Positions 26,654 through 33,766 of a stretch of DNA of 64,000 nt are shown here, piece after piece; the stretch's first letter is position 1; every line of letters starts with the position of its first letter. The DNA lies in assembly GCF_010211765.1 (NCBI RefSeq), contig NZ_PDWO01000003.1, positions 220,305-284,304 of the forward strand, written 5' to 3'. The position numbers and the translations under genes were made by a program. The notes beneath the pieces were generated by a model. That model searched no databases. It was not told the origin of the DNA and was given only the letters and a program-made list of their open reading frames with translations. The DNA comes from Pseudoxanthomonas kaohsiungensis. GTDB taxonomy: Bacteria > Pseudomonadota > Gammaproteobacteria > Xanthomonadales > Xanthomonadaceae.

Positions 26654-28111
26654 GGCTCTTCGTCATTTCCCATGGAACTTGACTTCACACACACCGAACC
26701 ACAAGACGGGCATCGCGTGGCATGGCCGGCGCGAAGGGTGAGGTGGGCAAGTGCGTGAGCTTGCCCATGCGCAGGTAGGCGATGCTGATGAAGGTCTTGG
26801 CGCTCCTGAAGCCCCGGGCGGCGCGCTTGGCCTGCTGCAGCAGGCCGTTCATGGCTTCGACGAAGGCGTTGCTGCGGTGCTCGAACATGCCGCGCACAAC
26901 CGCCTCGAAGTGGCCCGCCAGCGTGGCCCCCAGCCGTTTGAAGGCGTCCAGTCGGCTGCGCCGCGCCCAGCCGATCCAGCGCTTGAGGTCGGCCGCTGCG
27001 GTGGTCGGATCGCCGTGCAGCCGGGCCTGCGCGTAGACCTGGCGCAGTGCCATCTTCAGCCGCCAGGCCCGCGTGCTCTTGAGGTTGGCGCGCTGCAGCC
27101 AGTGCATGGCCCGGCTCTGCGCCGCGTTCCAGCCCGAGGGGTTGCGCCGCATGGCCCACAGCACCGAGCGGCGCTCGCGCGCGCCCAGCGGCCCGAGCTT
27201 TTGCTTGACCTGCGCGGCCTCGTGCTTCCACTCGGCGCTGCGCACTTCGTCCATCGCCGCGTTGCCCAGCGCCACCACGTGGAAGCGGTCGTAGCTGACC
27301 TGGGCCTGCGGCAGCGACGTGGCCACGCCCAGCGCGTAGGCCGCGCTCATGTCCATGCACACGTGCTCGATCTGCTGGGGCTTGCCACCGTGCGCCGCCA
27401 GGTCCTGGGCGAAGCGCTGCACGGTACTGTGGTCCCGCCCTGGCGTGGCGAACAGCAGCCGCTTGGCATCGAGGTCGTGCACCACGGTGATGTACTGCTG
27501 GCCGCGCCGCACGCTGGTCTCGTCCACGCCGACGACACGCACCGCGCTCATGTCCTGGCGCGCACGGGCCTGCTGAACGTAGTGCTCGATGCGCCGCCAC
27601 AGCAGCTTGTCGCGCACGCGCAGCATCTGCGCGGCCTGGCGCACCGGCAGCTCTTGGCACAGCGAGATGGCCAGTGCTTCGAACAACATGGTGAAACCAC
27701 TGCCCTCGCGCGCCCAGGGCACCGGCACCTGGCTGGTCTTGCCGCACGCCGTGCAGCCCACGCGCGGGATCGACGCATGCAGCCACGCCTCGAACTGAAA
27801 GAAGTCCAGATGGCGCCAGGACCGGCGCACCCGCTCGTGCACAGCCTGGCCCTGCGTGCCGCACGCCGGGCAGGCCATGCGCCCACCGGTGTTGACCACC
27901 TCGAAGTCGATGCGCCGCTTGGCCGTGTTCAGCTCGACCTTGTCCACCTTCCACGGTTCGGCAAGTCCCAGCGCCGCCGTGAACAAACCTTCAACTTCCA
28001 ATCCCGCCACTTCCCATCACTCCGCTACACAACAAGGGCCGCAAGCGTACCGCCACCGTCTTGTGGTTCGGTGTGTGTGAAGTCAAGTTCCATGGGAAAT
28101 GACGAAGAGCC
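26654..28111. mobile_element. ISL3-family insertion sequence, complete
   Basis: A 1458-base element bounded by inverted repeats that begin GGCTCTTCGTCATTTCCC and continue for over 50 bases (26654 onward against the complement ending 28111). An 8-bp direct repeat CATTCATG flanks it (26646-26653 and 28112-28119), the duplication size of ISL3. One intact transposase gene fills it. It inserted at the start codon of the neighbouring secreted-protein gene. Confidence 0.95.
26685..28010 (-). CDS. ISL3-family transposase
   Basis: A 441-residue transposase. The N-terminal zinc-finger part has CPACGTQG and VGCTACGKT, a helical HTH segment follows (ELPVRQAAQMLRVRDKLLWR), and the DDE domain shows VVGVDETSVRRGQQYITVV (first Asp), VCMDMSAAYALGV (second) and HRSNAFVEAMNGLLQQAKR (Glu). 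No frameshift or stop is seen, so the element could be active. Confidence 0.95.
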   Translation of the reverse strand: MAGLEVEGLFTAALGLAEPWKVDKVELNTAKRRIDFEVVNTGGRMACPACGTQGQAVHERVRRSWRHLDFFQFEAWLHASIPRVGCTACGKTSQVPVPWAREGSGFTMLFEALAISLCQELPVRQAAQMLRVRDKLLWRRIEHYVQQARARQDMSAVRVVGVDETSVRRGQQYITVVHDLDAKRLLFATPGRDHSTVQRFAQDLAAHGGKPQQIEHVCMDMSAAYALGVATSLPQAQVSYDRFHVVALGNAAMDEVRSAEWKHEAAQVKQKLGPLGARERRSVLWAMRRNPSGWNAAQSRAMHWLQRANLKSTRAWRLKMALRQVYAQARLHGDPTTAAADLKRWIGWARRSRLDAFKRLGATLAGHFEAVVRGMFEHRSNAFVEAMNGLLQQAKRAARGFRSAKTFISIAYLRMGKLTHLPTSPFAPAMPRDARLVVRCV

Positions 28112-28230
28112 CATTCATGGCAACGCTCCTGTCGTGGTTCGTGACCGAGACGTTGCTGCCGGCGCAGTGAACAGCGATTTAACCGGAATGGCTGTAACCG
28201 TTACCGGGTCGGCGCCGCCGCCGCGTGCGT

Positions 28231-28575
28231 TCAGGAGCCGTTGCGAACGCGCGTCACGATTTCGCGCACCGCCCGCGGCAGCTCCGACGCGGCGGCCACC
28301 GACAGCACGCGCGGATGCGCTTCGGCCAGGCCATGCTCGGCCTCGTGCGCCCAGGTCAGCGCGTAGGGAACATGCACGCCCCAGCCGCCCAGCCGCACCA
28401 CCGGCTCGATGTCCGAACGCAGCGAATTGCCCACCATCACGAACTGCGTCGCGTCGATGCCGAATTCCGCCAGCACCCGCGCATAGGTCGGCGGATCCTT
28501 CTCCGACACGATCTCGATCCGCGGGAACAGGTCGGCCAGGCCGGAGGCGGCGATCTTGGACTCCTGGTGGAACAT
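28231..28575 (-). pseudogene. HAD-family hydrolase gene, 5' part removed by element integration
   Basis: The C-terminal part of a HAD hydrolase is readable: FHQESKIAASGLADLFPRIE, DATQFVMVGNSLRSDIEPVV (motif IV, with the Asp and GNS) and GGWGVHVPYALTWAHE. Similarity stops at about 28575, where AT-richer sequence of the integrated element begins. The Asp nucleophile motif and the start are missing. The N-terminal half is expected at the other end of the element, outside the window. Confidence 0.8.
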
Positions 28576-28652
28576 GCATGTCTTGTATCTTGCTGATTTT
28601 GAAATCATTTTAAAGTACAGTTCCGTAATCGGGGCAAATTTGGGGCAATACC
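28571..28652. other. Probable left attachment junction of the integrated element
   Basis: Sequence homologous to a HAD gene ends at about 28575. The next 77 bases are AT-rich (TCTTGCTGATTTTGAAATC, TTTTAAAGTACAG) and lead straight into the integrase gene. This layout, a target gene broken beside a tyrosine recombinase gene, marks an att site. The core cannot be defined because the partner end is not in the window. Confidence 0.6.
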
Positions 28653-30080
28653 ATGGCACGTCCTTCCAAAGCCGTGATGGCCGCCAAGGCCAAGTCCAAG
28701 GCGCTACTGGCTTCTGACTGGCAGTCATCCGTTCCCGGCGTGTTCTTTATAGCGGTTGGCGAGCCTCGATGGGCCGCCCGCATCCGGTGGCAGAAAGACA
28801 ATGCGGTCTATCGCGACAAGACCCATGTCTGGAAGCTGTCGATCAGCCCCAAGACCGGTGGCTATACCGAGAAGGATCTGCTCCATTGGCAGAAGCAGGC
28901 GGAAGCCTGGGCCGAAGCCGAATGGCTTGCGTTGGAGAAGTCCAAAAAGCAGTTCTCACGAAGCGCACAAGCCAGCTCATGGACGCTGGAAATGCTGCTG
29001 ACGAAGTACCTGGAAGGCCTGGACGACGAGTCGATCAAGTATCGCTCGTGCGCCTCGGATCGCTCGCGCGTTCGCGTGCTGCTGGGGATCGCCGAGAAAG
29101 GCGCCAACGCCCACAACAAGGCGTTCGCTCCCGTGCTGGGTAAGACGATGGACGAGCTGGCGCCCACAGACTTCTATACGGAGCGTCCGAAATCCCATCC
29201 CCGGGCCATCCTGCTCCACTACAAGGGCCGCAACGGAAAGCCTCCCAAGAACAACGCCTGCATCAAACTCATTCAGACCATCCGCACGGTGATGGGCCAT
29301 GCCATCCGTGAGTGGGGGCTGGACTTGGACCTGACCAAGGTGCCTTTGCCACCGATCGCCAAGGATCCCGGTCGGGACGAGACCCTAACCGAAGAAGAGT
29401 TCGGCTGGATCATGGACGAGATGAAAGAATGCGACCAAGCCACGCGGGACGTGGTGGTGATCAACCGCCACTCGGCCATGCGCCGTAGTGAGGCGGTCAA
29501 GCTGGACTGGGAACGCGTGACTGCGGACAACACTGCGGCGAAGCTCACGAACACCAAGAGCCGACGGGTCAAGGGCAAAGATCTGCTGCGTGAGCGCACA
29601 GTCCCTTTCGCCCCTGCCGTGGTCGAGATGCTGGCGCGTCGCCGAGAAGCCAGCGATACCCAGGCTGGCGCCGTGTTCCTGACGGCTGCCGGCAATCGCA
29701 TCTGGCCAGACGCCGTTACGAAGGCCTGGGAGCGTGCTCGCCGACGCGCCGCCCGAAAGCACAACCGCCCGGACATGCTGAACAAGCGGCTGCACGATCT
29801 GCGGCACACCCGCATTACGGAGCTGGGCGAGGACATGCCCGCGGCCATGATCGCCAAGATGTCGGGCCACGACGACTTGGCTTCCTTCATGAGGTACTTC
29901 AATCCGAAACCGGAGGCCATCCGGCGCAAGATGGCGGAAGCCGACCGCAGGCGCTTGTTTGCAGGTGGCAAGGGAGGTCCGTCGGCGGTAGAGACCGCGG
30001 TGGCGGTGTTGTCGGAGCTGTCGCCAGAGGAAATGGCCCAGGTCATGGCCATGTTGTTCACCAAGAAGTCAGCGGCGTAG
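28653..30080 (+). CDS. Tyrosine recombinase / site-specific integrase
   Basis: A 475-residue phage-type integrase. An N-terminal DNA-arm domain is followed by a core-binding region (WTLEMLLTKYLEGLDDESIK) and the catalytic domain: Arg in NRHSAMRRSEAVKLDW (about 276), HxxR in HDLRHTRITELG (about 381-384), the third basic/His in SGHDDLASF and nucleophile Tyr in MRYFNP (about 415). It lies directly inside the broken HAD gene, so it most likely integrates and excises this element. Confidence 0.93.
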   Translation: MARPSKAVMAAKAKSKALLASDWQSSVPGVFFIAVGEPRWAARIRWQKDNAVYRDKTHVWKLSISPKTGGYTEKDLLHWQKQAEAWAEAEWLALEKSKKQFSRSAQASSWTLEMLLTKYLEGLDDESIKYRSCASDRSRVRVLLGIAEKGANAHNKAFAPVLGKTMDELAPTDFYTERPKSHPRAILLHYKGRNGKPPKNNACIKLIQTIRTVMGHAIREWGLDLDLTKVPLPPIAKDPGRDETLTEEEFGWIMDEMKECDQATRDVVVINRHSAMRRSEAVKLDWERVTADNTAAKLTNTKSRRVKGKDLLRERTVPFAPAVVEMLARRREASDTQAGAVFLTAAGNRIWPDAVTKAWERARRRAARKHNRPDMLNKRLHDLRHTRITELGEDMPAAMIAKMSGHDDLASFMRYFNPKPEAIRRKMAEADRRRLFAGGKGGPSAVETAVAVLSELSPEEMAQVMAMLFTKKSAA

Positions 30081-30083
30081 GCC

Positions 30084-30413
30084 CTACTTCTTGTCGATCC
30101 ACTGCTCGATCAGTTCGCCAATCCGTGCCTGCTCTTTCGTGGGCAGGCGTCCCACCATCAGGATGATCTTGGCCAGGGGGTCGGATGTGGCATGGAAGTA
30201 GGCCACCGGCAGGCCTAGAGCCTCAGCGATCTTGGCCAACGTCTGCTGATCGGGCTCGTGTTTCCCGGTCTCATATCGGCTGACCCGAGGGGCGCCTGTG
30301 TTCTGGTCGTCCAAGCCCAGCACCCTCCCCAAGTCCGCCTGTGTCAAGCCAGCCGCCAGCCGTGCCGCCCGAAGGCGACGGCCGAATAGCGTGGCGGGAG
30401 ACTTGGGCTGCAT
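30084..30413 (-). CDS. XRE-family transcriptional regulator
   Basis: A 109-residue repressor-like protein. The HTH spans about residues 10-65 (RLRAARLAAGLTQADLGRVL, then RVSRYETGKHEPDQQTLAKI), with a short C-terminal oligomerisation tail. ATG 30413 gives the normal start. It is convergent with the integrase gene and divergent from a lipoprotein gene; a perfect inverted repeat lies in the divergent region, so it probably represses both. Confidence 0.88.
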   Translation of the reverse strand: MQPKSPATLFGRRLRAARLAAGLTQADLGRVLGLDDQNTGAPRVSRYETGKHEPDQQTLAKIAEALGLPVAYFHATSDPLAKIILMVGRLPTKEQARIGELIEQWIDKK

Positions 30414-30467
30414 GGCTGGACTGCGGGAAACGACCACATAGCCTGACCCAGACCCCCGGTTTAGGTC

Positions 30468-30486
30468 ATTTGCGATTATCGCAAAT
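30468..30486. promoter_or_regulatory. Perfect inverted-repeat operator in the xre/lipoprotein divergent region
   Basis: ATTTGCGA-TTA-TCGCAAAT is a perfect 8+3+8 palindrome. It lies 55 bases from the XRE gene start and 42 bases from the lipoprotein start, the usual place for an autoregulatory operator. Binding by the XRE protein is inferred. Confidence 0.6.
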
Positions 30487-30527
30487 TGCATGCGACCATG
30501 CCCCCGAGCCACTACCACGGGGGAACC

Positions 30528-31298
30528 ATGAAACCAGTCGCTCTTCCCATACTGTTGATCTGCGCCCTTTCGGCCTGCAGCAAATCAGCAACCACTGCTC
30601 CCGATACGGATGCAACGCCCGAACCAGCAGTGGAGACGGCGCCATCCGCGCCCACTTCATCCAAGCCCAACCCGGAAACTCCTGCTGATCAGTTCGTGAT
30701 CATGGACACCGCCCTGGACTGCTTGGGGATATACGCCAACCTCGCACCGGCCGAAGGTAAGGAGCGCGCGGTCATCGAGTACGCACGTAAAGAAGACCCG
30801 ACATTCCGCAGCCTCGAGGGATTCGCTCGCGCCGACAAGATCAAGGCGATGGACGGGGCATATGAAGCAGCGGTGGCTCCCATGAAGGGCAAGAGGCTGT
30901 TCACCTTCACGCGCCAAACGCGGGACGACTACCGCGAATACAACATGGATACGAAGGCATTCTTCGACTCCACTCATATGACATGGGCGAGCGACGACCC
31001 GATGATGGGTTCGTCCGAGCCCCCTGGCTTGACCTTCACCGATGGCGATGGCCATTGCGTTCTGCAGCTCGTGAACACCGAAAACTGGAAGGCCCAGTTC
31101 AAGGTAGAAGACGAAGCACAGGCCCGAGCAGCCGATGCCGCCCGACAAGCGGGCAATGGCCATGTGAAGTTCTACCTGCAAGCGGTACAGGCCGATGGCG
31201 GAGAACTGGATTGGCCGCGAGTACGCGCAGAAATCGTTCGCATCGAACTCGTGGACAAAGCCGGAAACATGCTGGCTCGCGCGCAACCCTCACTCTAA
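30528..31298 (+). CDS. Lipoprotein of unknown function
   Basis: A 256-residue protein with signal LPILLICALSACSKSATT (lipobox LSAC) and a Thr/Pro/Ala-rich tether of about 40 residues. The globular part (VIMDTALDCLGIYANLAPAE, FTFTRQTRDDYREYNMDTKA, DGDGHCVLQLVNTENWKAQF) contains a Cys pair. ATG 30528 is preceded by GGGGGAA. It and the next gene form a pair. I do not recognise the family. Confidence 0.78.
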   Translation: MKPVALPILLICALSACSKSATTAPDTDATPEPAVETAPSAPTSSKPNPETPADQFVIMDTALDCLGIYANLAPAEGKERAVIEYARKEDPTFRSLEGFARADKIKAMDGAYEAAVAPMKGKRLFTFTRQTRDDYREYNMDTKAFFDSTHMTWASDDPMMGSSEPPGLTFTDGDGHCVLQLVNTENWKAQFKVEDEAQARAADAARQAGNGHVKFYLQAVQADGGELDWPRVRAEIVRIELVDKAGNMLARAQPSL

Positions 31299-31310
31299 TC
31301 AGGAGCCGTC

Positions 31311-31859
31311 ATGAAGAGCATCCTTCTCCTGGCCATGATGGCCATGAGTGCCACCGCTTGGGCTCAATCCAACGAACAATTACAACGCGAGAATGCCGAA
31401 TTGCGAGCGCAGCTGGCCCAGCAGGACGGCCAACAAGCGCAGCCGCTGGCCTATTCCATCCAATCGATTCGCAAGCAAGAAAAGCCCAATGGCGCTTCGC
31501 ACTTGGTTATTACCGTCCAGGTGCGCAACCAGAGCCGCGAGCCGCTGGCATTGAACTACTTGTCCCGCTCGACCAACCTAGTCGACAACCACGGACTGTC
31601 GTATAGCCCCACGCAGAACTACGGCAAAATCCATGGCATCCCGGTGGCCAAGAACACAGCCGATCCGTCCGTTAATCTACCCGTAGGCGGCTCCCTTACC
31701 TTTGTCATTGACGCGACGAATTACTTGAAGAACGGAGAACGCATGGGCTCGGAGTTCGATCTTCATTTCACGTTGGGCCACTTCGGCCACGACGCCAAAA
31801 GGCAGATCGTCAAATTGCGTGACTTCCCCGTGTCGTTCACTCATGTGCCAATCCGATAG
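31311..31859 (+). CDS. Secreted coiled-coil/beta-domain protein, unknown
   Basis: A 182-residue protein: signal peptide ILLLAMMAMSATAWAQS, a short coiled coil (EQLQRENAELRAQLAQQDGQ), then a beta domain (HLVITVQVRNQSREPLALNY, NLPVGGSLTFVIDATNYL). The start follows the lipoprotein stop by 12 bases with an AGGAG site, so the two are cotranscribed. Function unknown. Confidence 0.75.
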   Translation: MKSILLLAMMAMSATAWAQSNEQLQRENAELRAQLAQQDGQQAQPLAYSIQSIRKQEKPNGASHLVITVQVRNQSREPLALNYLSRSTNLVDNHGLSYSPTQNYGKIHGIPVAKNTADPSVNLPVGGSLTFVIDATNYLKNGERMGSEFDLHFTLGHFGHDAKRQIVKLRDFPVSFTHVPIR

Positions 31860-31944
31860 GGACTGCTTGACCAGAAAGCTTCGTTACGCACTCTGTTAGG
31901 GCGGCGGGCCCACCTCGCCCTCGCCGCAGGGTCTCTATGCGGCC

Positions 31945-31976
31945 CCACCCCCGGTTTGCCGGGGGTGTCTTGTTTT
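31945..31976 (+). terminator. Rho-independent terminator
   Basis: Stem ACCCCCGG/CCGGGGGT (31947-31954 with 31959-31966), loop TTTG, followed by GTCTTGTTTT. It lies about 90 bases past the secreted-protein gene and ends that transcription unit. Confidence 0.75.
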
Positions 31977-32014
31977 GGGGTTGCCAGAACGCGCGCGCCT
32001 TTTACCGTGAAGGA

Positions 32015-32770
32015 ATGCCGACCTATTTTCGCGTTCCTTTCAACGACAAGAACCACGCCAAGGCACTAGGCGCACGCTGGTGCCTGGATCACGAACTCTG
32101 GTATGCGCCGGATGGCTTCCCTAACGTCGATGCAGCTTTGGCCGAGCATTGGCCCCGAATCACGCCCTTGCCTCCCGTGGAACACTTTCCGGTCGAGGAT
32201 CGGGCATTCGGATCTAGTCCAAGGATCGCGGTAGACCTGATCCCCACCACCTGTTGGTACAACAGCGTCCGGTCATGCGTGGAGCACGACGACTGGAAGC
32301 GGATCAGTCTGGGCGTGAAGCTGCGGGCGGGTCGCAAGTGCGAGTTGTGCGGGACACCGGCTAACCGGGAGCAGGACATCCACCTGGAGGCATACGAGCG
32401 GTTCGACTACTTGGACGGCACCCAGGTCTTGAAGCGACTGGTCTGCGCTTGCAGCCGCTGTCACCACGCTATCCATTACGACCGCGCTGAGGCACTGAAC
32501 GAAGAACAGGCGGCCCGCGAACACCTGCGCCTGACAAACGGCTGGGACGACGCGGCCCTGGACCAGCACCTGCGGAAAGCCAACGCGCTGTGGAAAAAGC
32601 GCTCAGCCCAGCAGTGGGAGCTGGACCTGTCCATCATTGAGAACGCCGGCATTTCAGTACAGCTGCCTGAGGCCAACAAGCGAGCCGAACGGGCCGTCCA
32701 CTTCCACAGGGTGCGCCCGCCCGGCTCCACGCTGGACGAGTTTCTGGCCGTACTGGGCTTTCCCGAATGA
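32015..32770 (+). CDS. DUF5710 plus HNH-like zinc domain protein
   Basis: A 251-residue protein. Residues 1-33 (YFRVPFNDKNHAKALGARWC to WYAP) are a DUF5710 module, found in proteins of plasmids and DNA-processing enzymes. In the middle is an HNH-like metal site: CELCG, then IHLEAYERFDYLDG, then CSRCHHAIHYDRA. The C-terminal 90 residues are helical. ATG 32015 has AAGGA directly upstream. Its stop overlaps the GIY-YIG gene by four bases. A DNA-nicking or cutting role is inferred from the domain. Confidence 0.75.
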   Translation: MPTYFRVPFNDKNHAKALGARWCLDHELWYAPDGFPNVDAALAEHWPRITPLPPVEHFPVEDRAFGSSPRIAVDLIPTTCWYNSVRSCVEHDDWKRISLGVKLRAGRKCELCGTPANREQDIHLEAYERFDYLDGTQVLKRLVCACSRCHHAIHYDRAEALNEEQAAREHLRLTNGWDDAALDQHLRKANALWKKRSAQQWELDLSIIENAGISVQLPEANKRAERAVHFHRVRPPGSTLDEFLAVLGFPE

Positions 32771-33141
32771 GCCAATGGGTGCGAAGAAACCACTTCCAGA
32801 GGCGCACCCGCCACCTCTACGCGCTGGTCTTCGACCAGGAGCGGGCCGTGTACATCGGCCAGACCATCAACCCCAAGCAACGCGCAAGCCAACACCGGGC
32901 CGCGGCAGGCGGTTGGCTGAGGCCACATCGAATGGTTCTATTGGAAGCGATCGAAAGCACCTATGCAGATGCCGAAGAGCGCGAGTACGTGTGGCGCTGG
33001 GTCGCCCACATCAAAGGCTGGAAGGTCTATGTCCAGCCGCCCAACTTGATGGTGGATTTGGGCCGGCGCATGGGGCTACTACGCCGCCTGGAAGCATGGC
33101 GGACCCGGTGGATGGTGGGATGGCCGGTCAGTCGCCCCTGA
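32767..33141 (+). CDS. GIY-YIG-like nuclease domain protein
   Basis: A 124-residue protein with a GIY-YIG-type beginning: LYALVFDQERAVYIGQTINP, then the conserved Arg/His of RASQHR and a Glu in EAIESTYADAEEREY. The first element reads LYAL rather than GIY, which is common in diverged members. It overlaps the upstream DUF5710/HNH gene (ATGA), so two nuclease-like proteins are made together. Biological role unknown. Confidence 0.72.
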   Translation: MSQWVRRNHFQRRTRHLYALVFDQERAVYIGQTINPKQRASQHRAAAGGWLRPHRMVLLEAIESTYADAEEREYVWRWVAHIKGWKVYVQPPNLMVDLGRRMGLLRRLEAWRTRWMVGWPVSRP

Positions 33142-33403
33142 TCGCCTTCTCGAAGAAGCTGGATTCCGACTTCGAATTTGGCTTGGGCTGGCGTTCCTCC
33201 CAGGTCAAAGTGCATCCGAACCGTTTTGCGCAGTCGTGTTGGGCGTACTTGGCTTCGGCGCGGACTTTCGCCTCAGCACGATCCCTCATCGCGGTGCCGA
33301 TATGTTCGATTTGAATTACGCGCGGCGGTTCTGGCAACTGGCAATAATGCAGCTCCAGGTCGAAGACGCCGTCGTTGCGATGCTGGATTACGGCTCGACA
33401 CAT
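33128..33403 (-). CDS. Small protein of unknown function
   Basis: A 91-residue hydrophilic protein (CRAVIQHRNDGVFDLELHYC, VIQIEHIGTAMRDRAEAKVR). GGGGGC directly upstream of the ATG at 33403 is a fair ribosome site. Its 3' end overlaps the convergent GIY-YIG gene by 14 bases. Unrecognised. Confidence 0.5.
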   Translation of the reverse strand: MCRAVIQHRNDGVFDLELHYCQLPEPPRVIQIEHIGTAMRDRAEAKVRAEAKYAQHDCAKRFGCTLTWEERQPKPNSKSESSFFEKAIRGD

Positions 33404-33438
33404 AACGCCCCCTTTGGCTTGGATCGGCAGAAAAAGAA

Positions 33439-33456
33439 GGGGGCCTTGCGGCCCCC
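33439..33456 (-). terminator. Rho-independent terminator
   Basis: Stem GGGGGCC/GGCCCCC with loop TTGC. On the minus strand it is followed by CTTCTTTTTCTG, so it ends the transcript of the 41-residue membrane peptide gene. Confidence 0.75.
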
Positions 33457-33477
33457 ATCCCCTGGTGTTGCCAGCCG

Positions 33478-33603
33478 TCAGAACATTCTGAGGACATTGA
33501 ACACCGTCAGCAGAAGTCCGACAGGCAGACCGAGCTTCAGTGCGAATTTGCGACTGAATCCTCGACGGCTTTGCCAGCTGGCTGACACGCTCAATAGAAC
33601 CAT
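33478..33603 (-). CDS. 41-residue membrane peptide
   Basis: A short reading frame, MVLLSVSASWQSRRGFSRKF then ALKLGLPVGLLLTVFNVLRM, with a perfect GGAGG seven bases before the ATG and a terminator 22 bases after the stop. The C-terminal half is one hydrophobic helix behind a basic stretch. The strong translation signals support a real small membrane protein; its role is unknown. Confidence 0.55.
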   Translation of the reverse strand: MVLLSVSASWQSRRGFSRKFALKLGLPVGLLLTVFNVLRMF

Positions 33604-33766
33604 ATAGGCCTCCTTGTGTCGTGCTGCCCCGGCCCATTGGACGCGCCTTATGGGGCTCAGCCAGTCGGTGAGATTTTGTCTTTAAACGGAGACAGGGCCT
33701 CACCAACCACGCGCCGTTGTCCATAGACTCTCACAACAGGATGGGTCGGGAAAGCCCTGCCCCAGG

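Noticed and set aside
33236..33607. A 123-codon plus-strand frame
   Set aside because: It is antisense to two short minus-strand genes and a terminator; no ribosome site and no domain.
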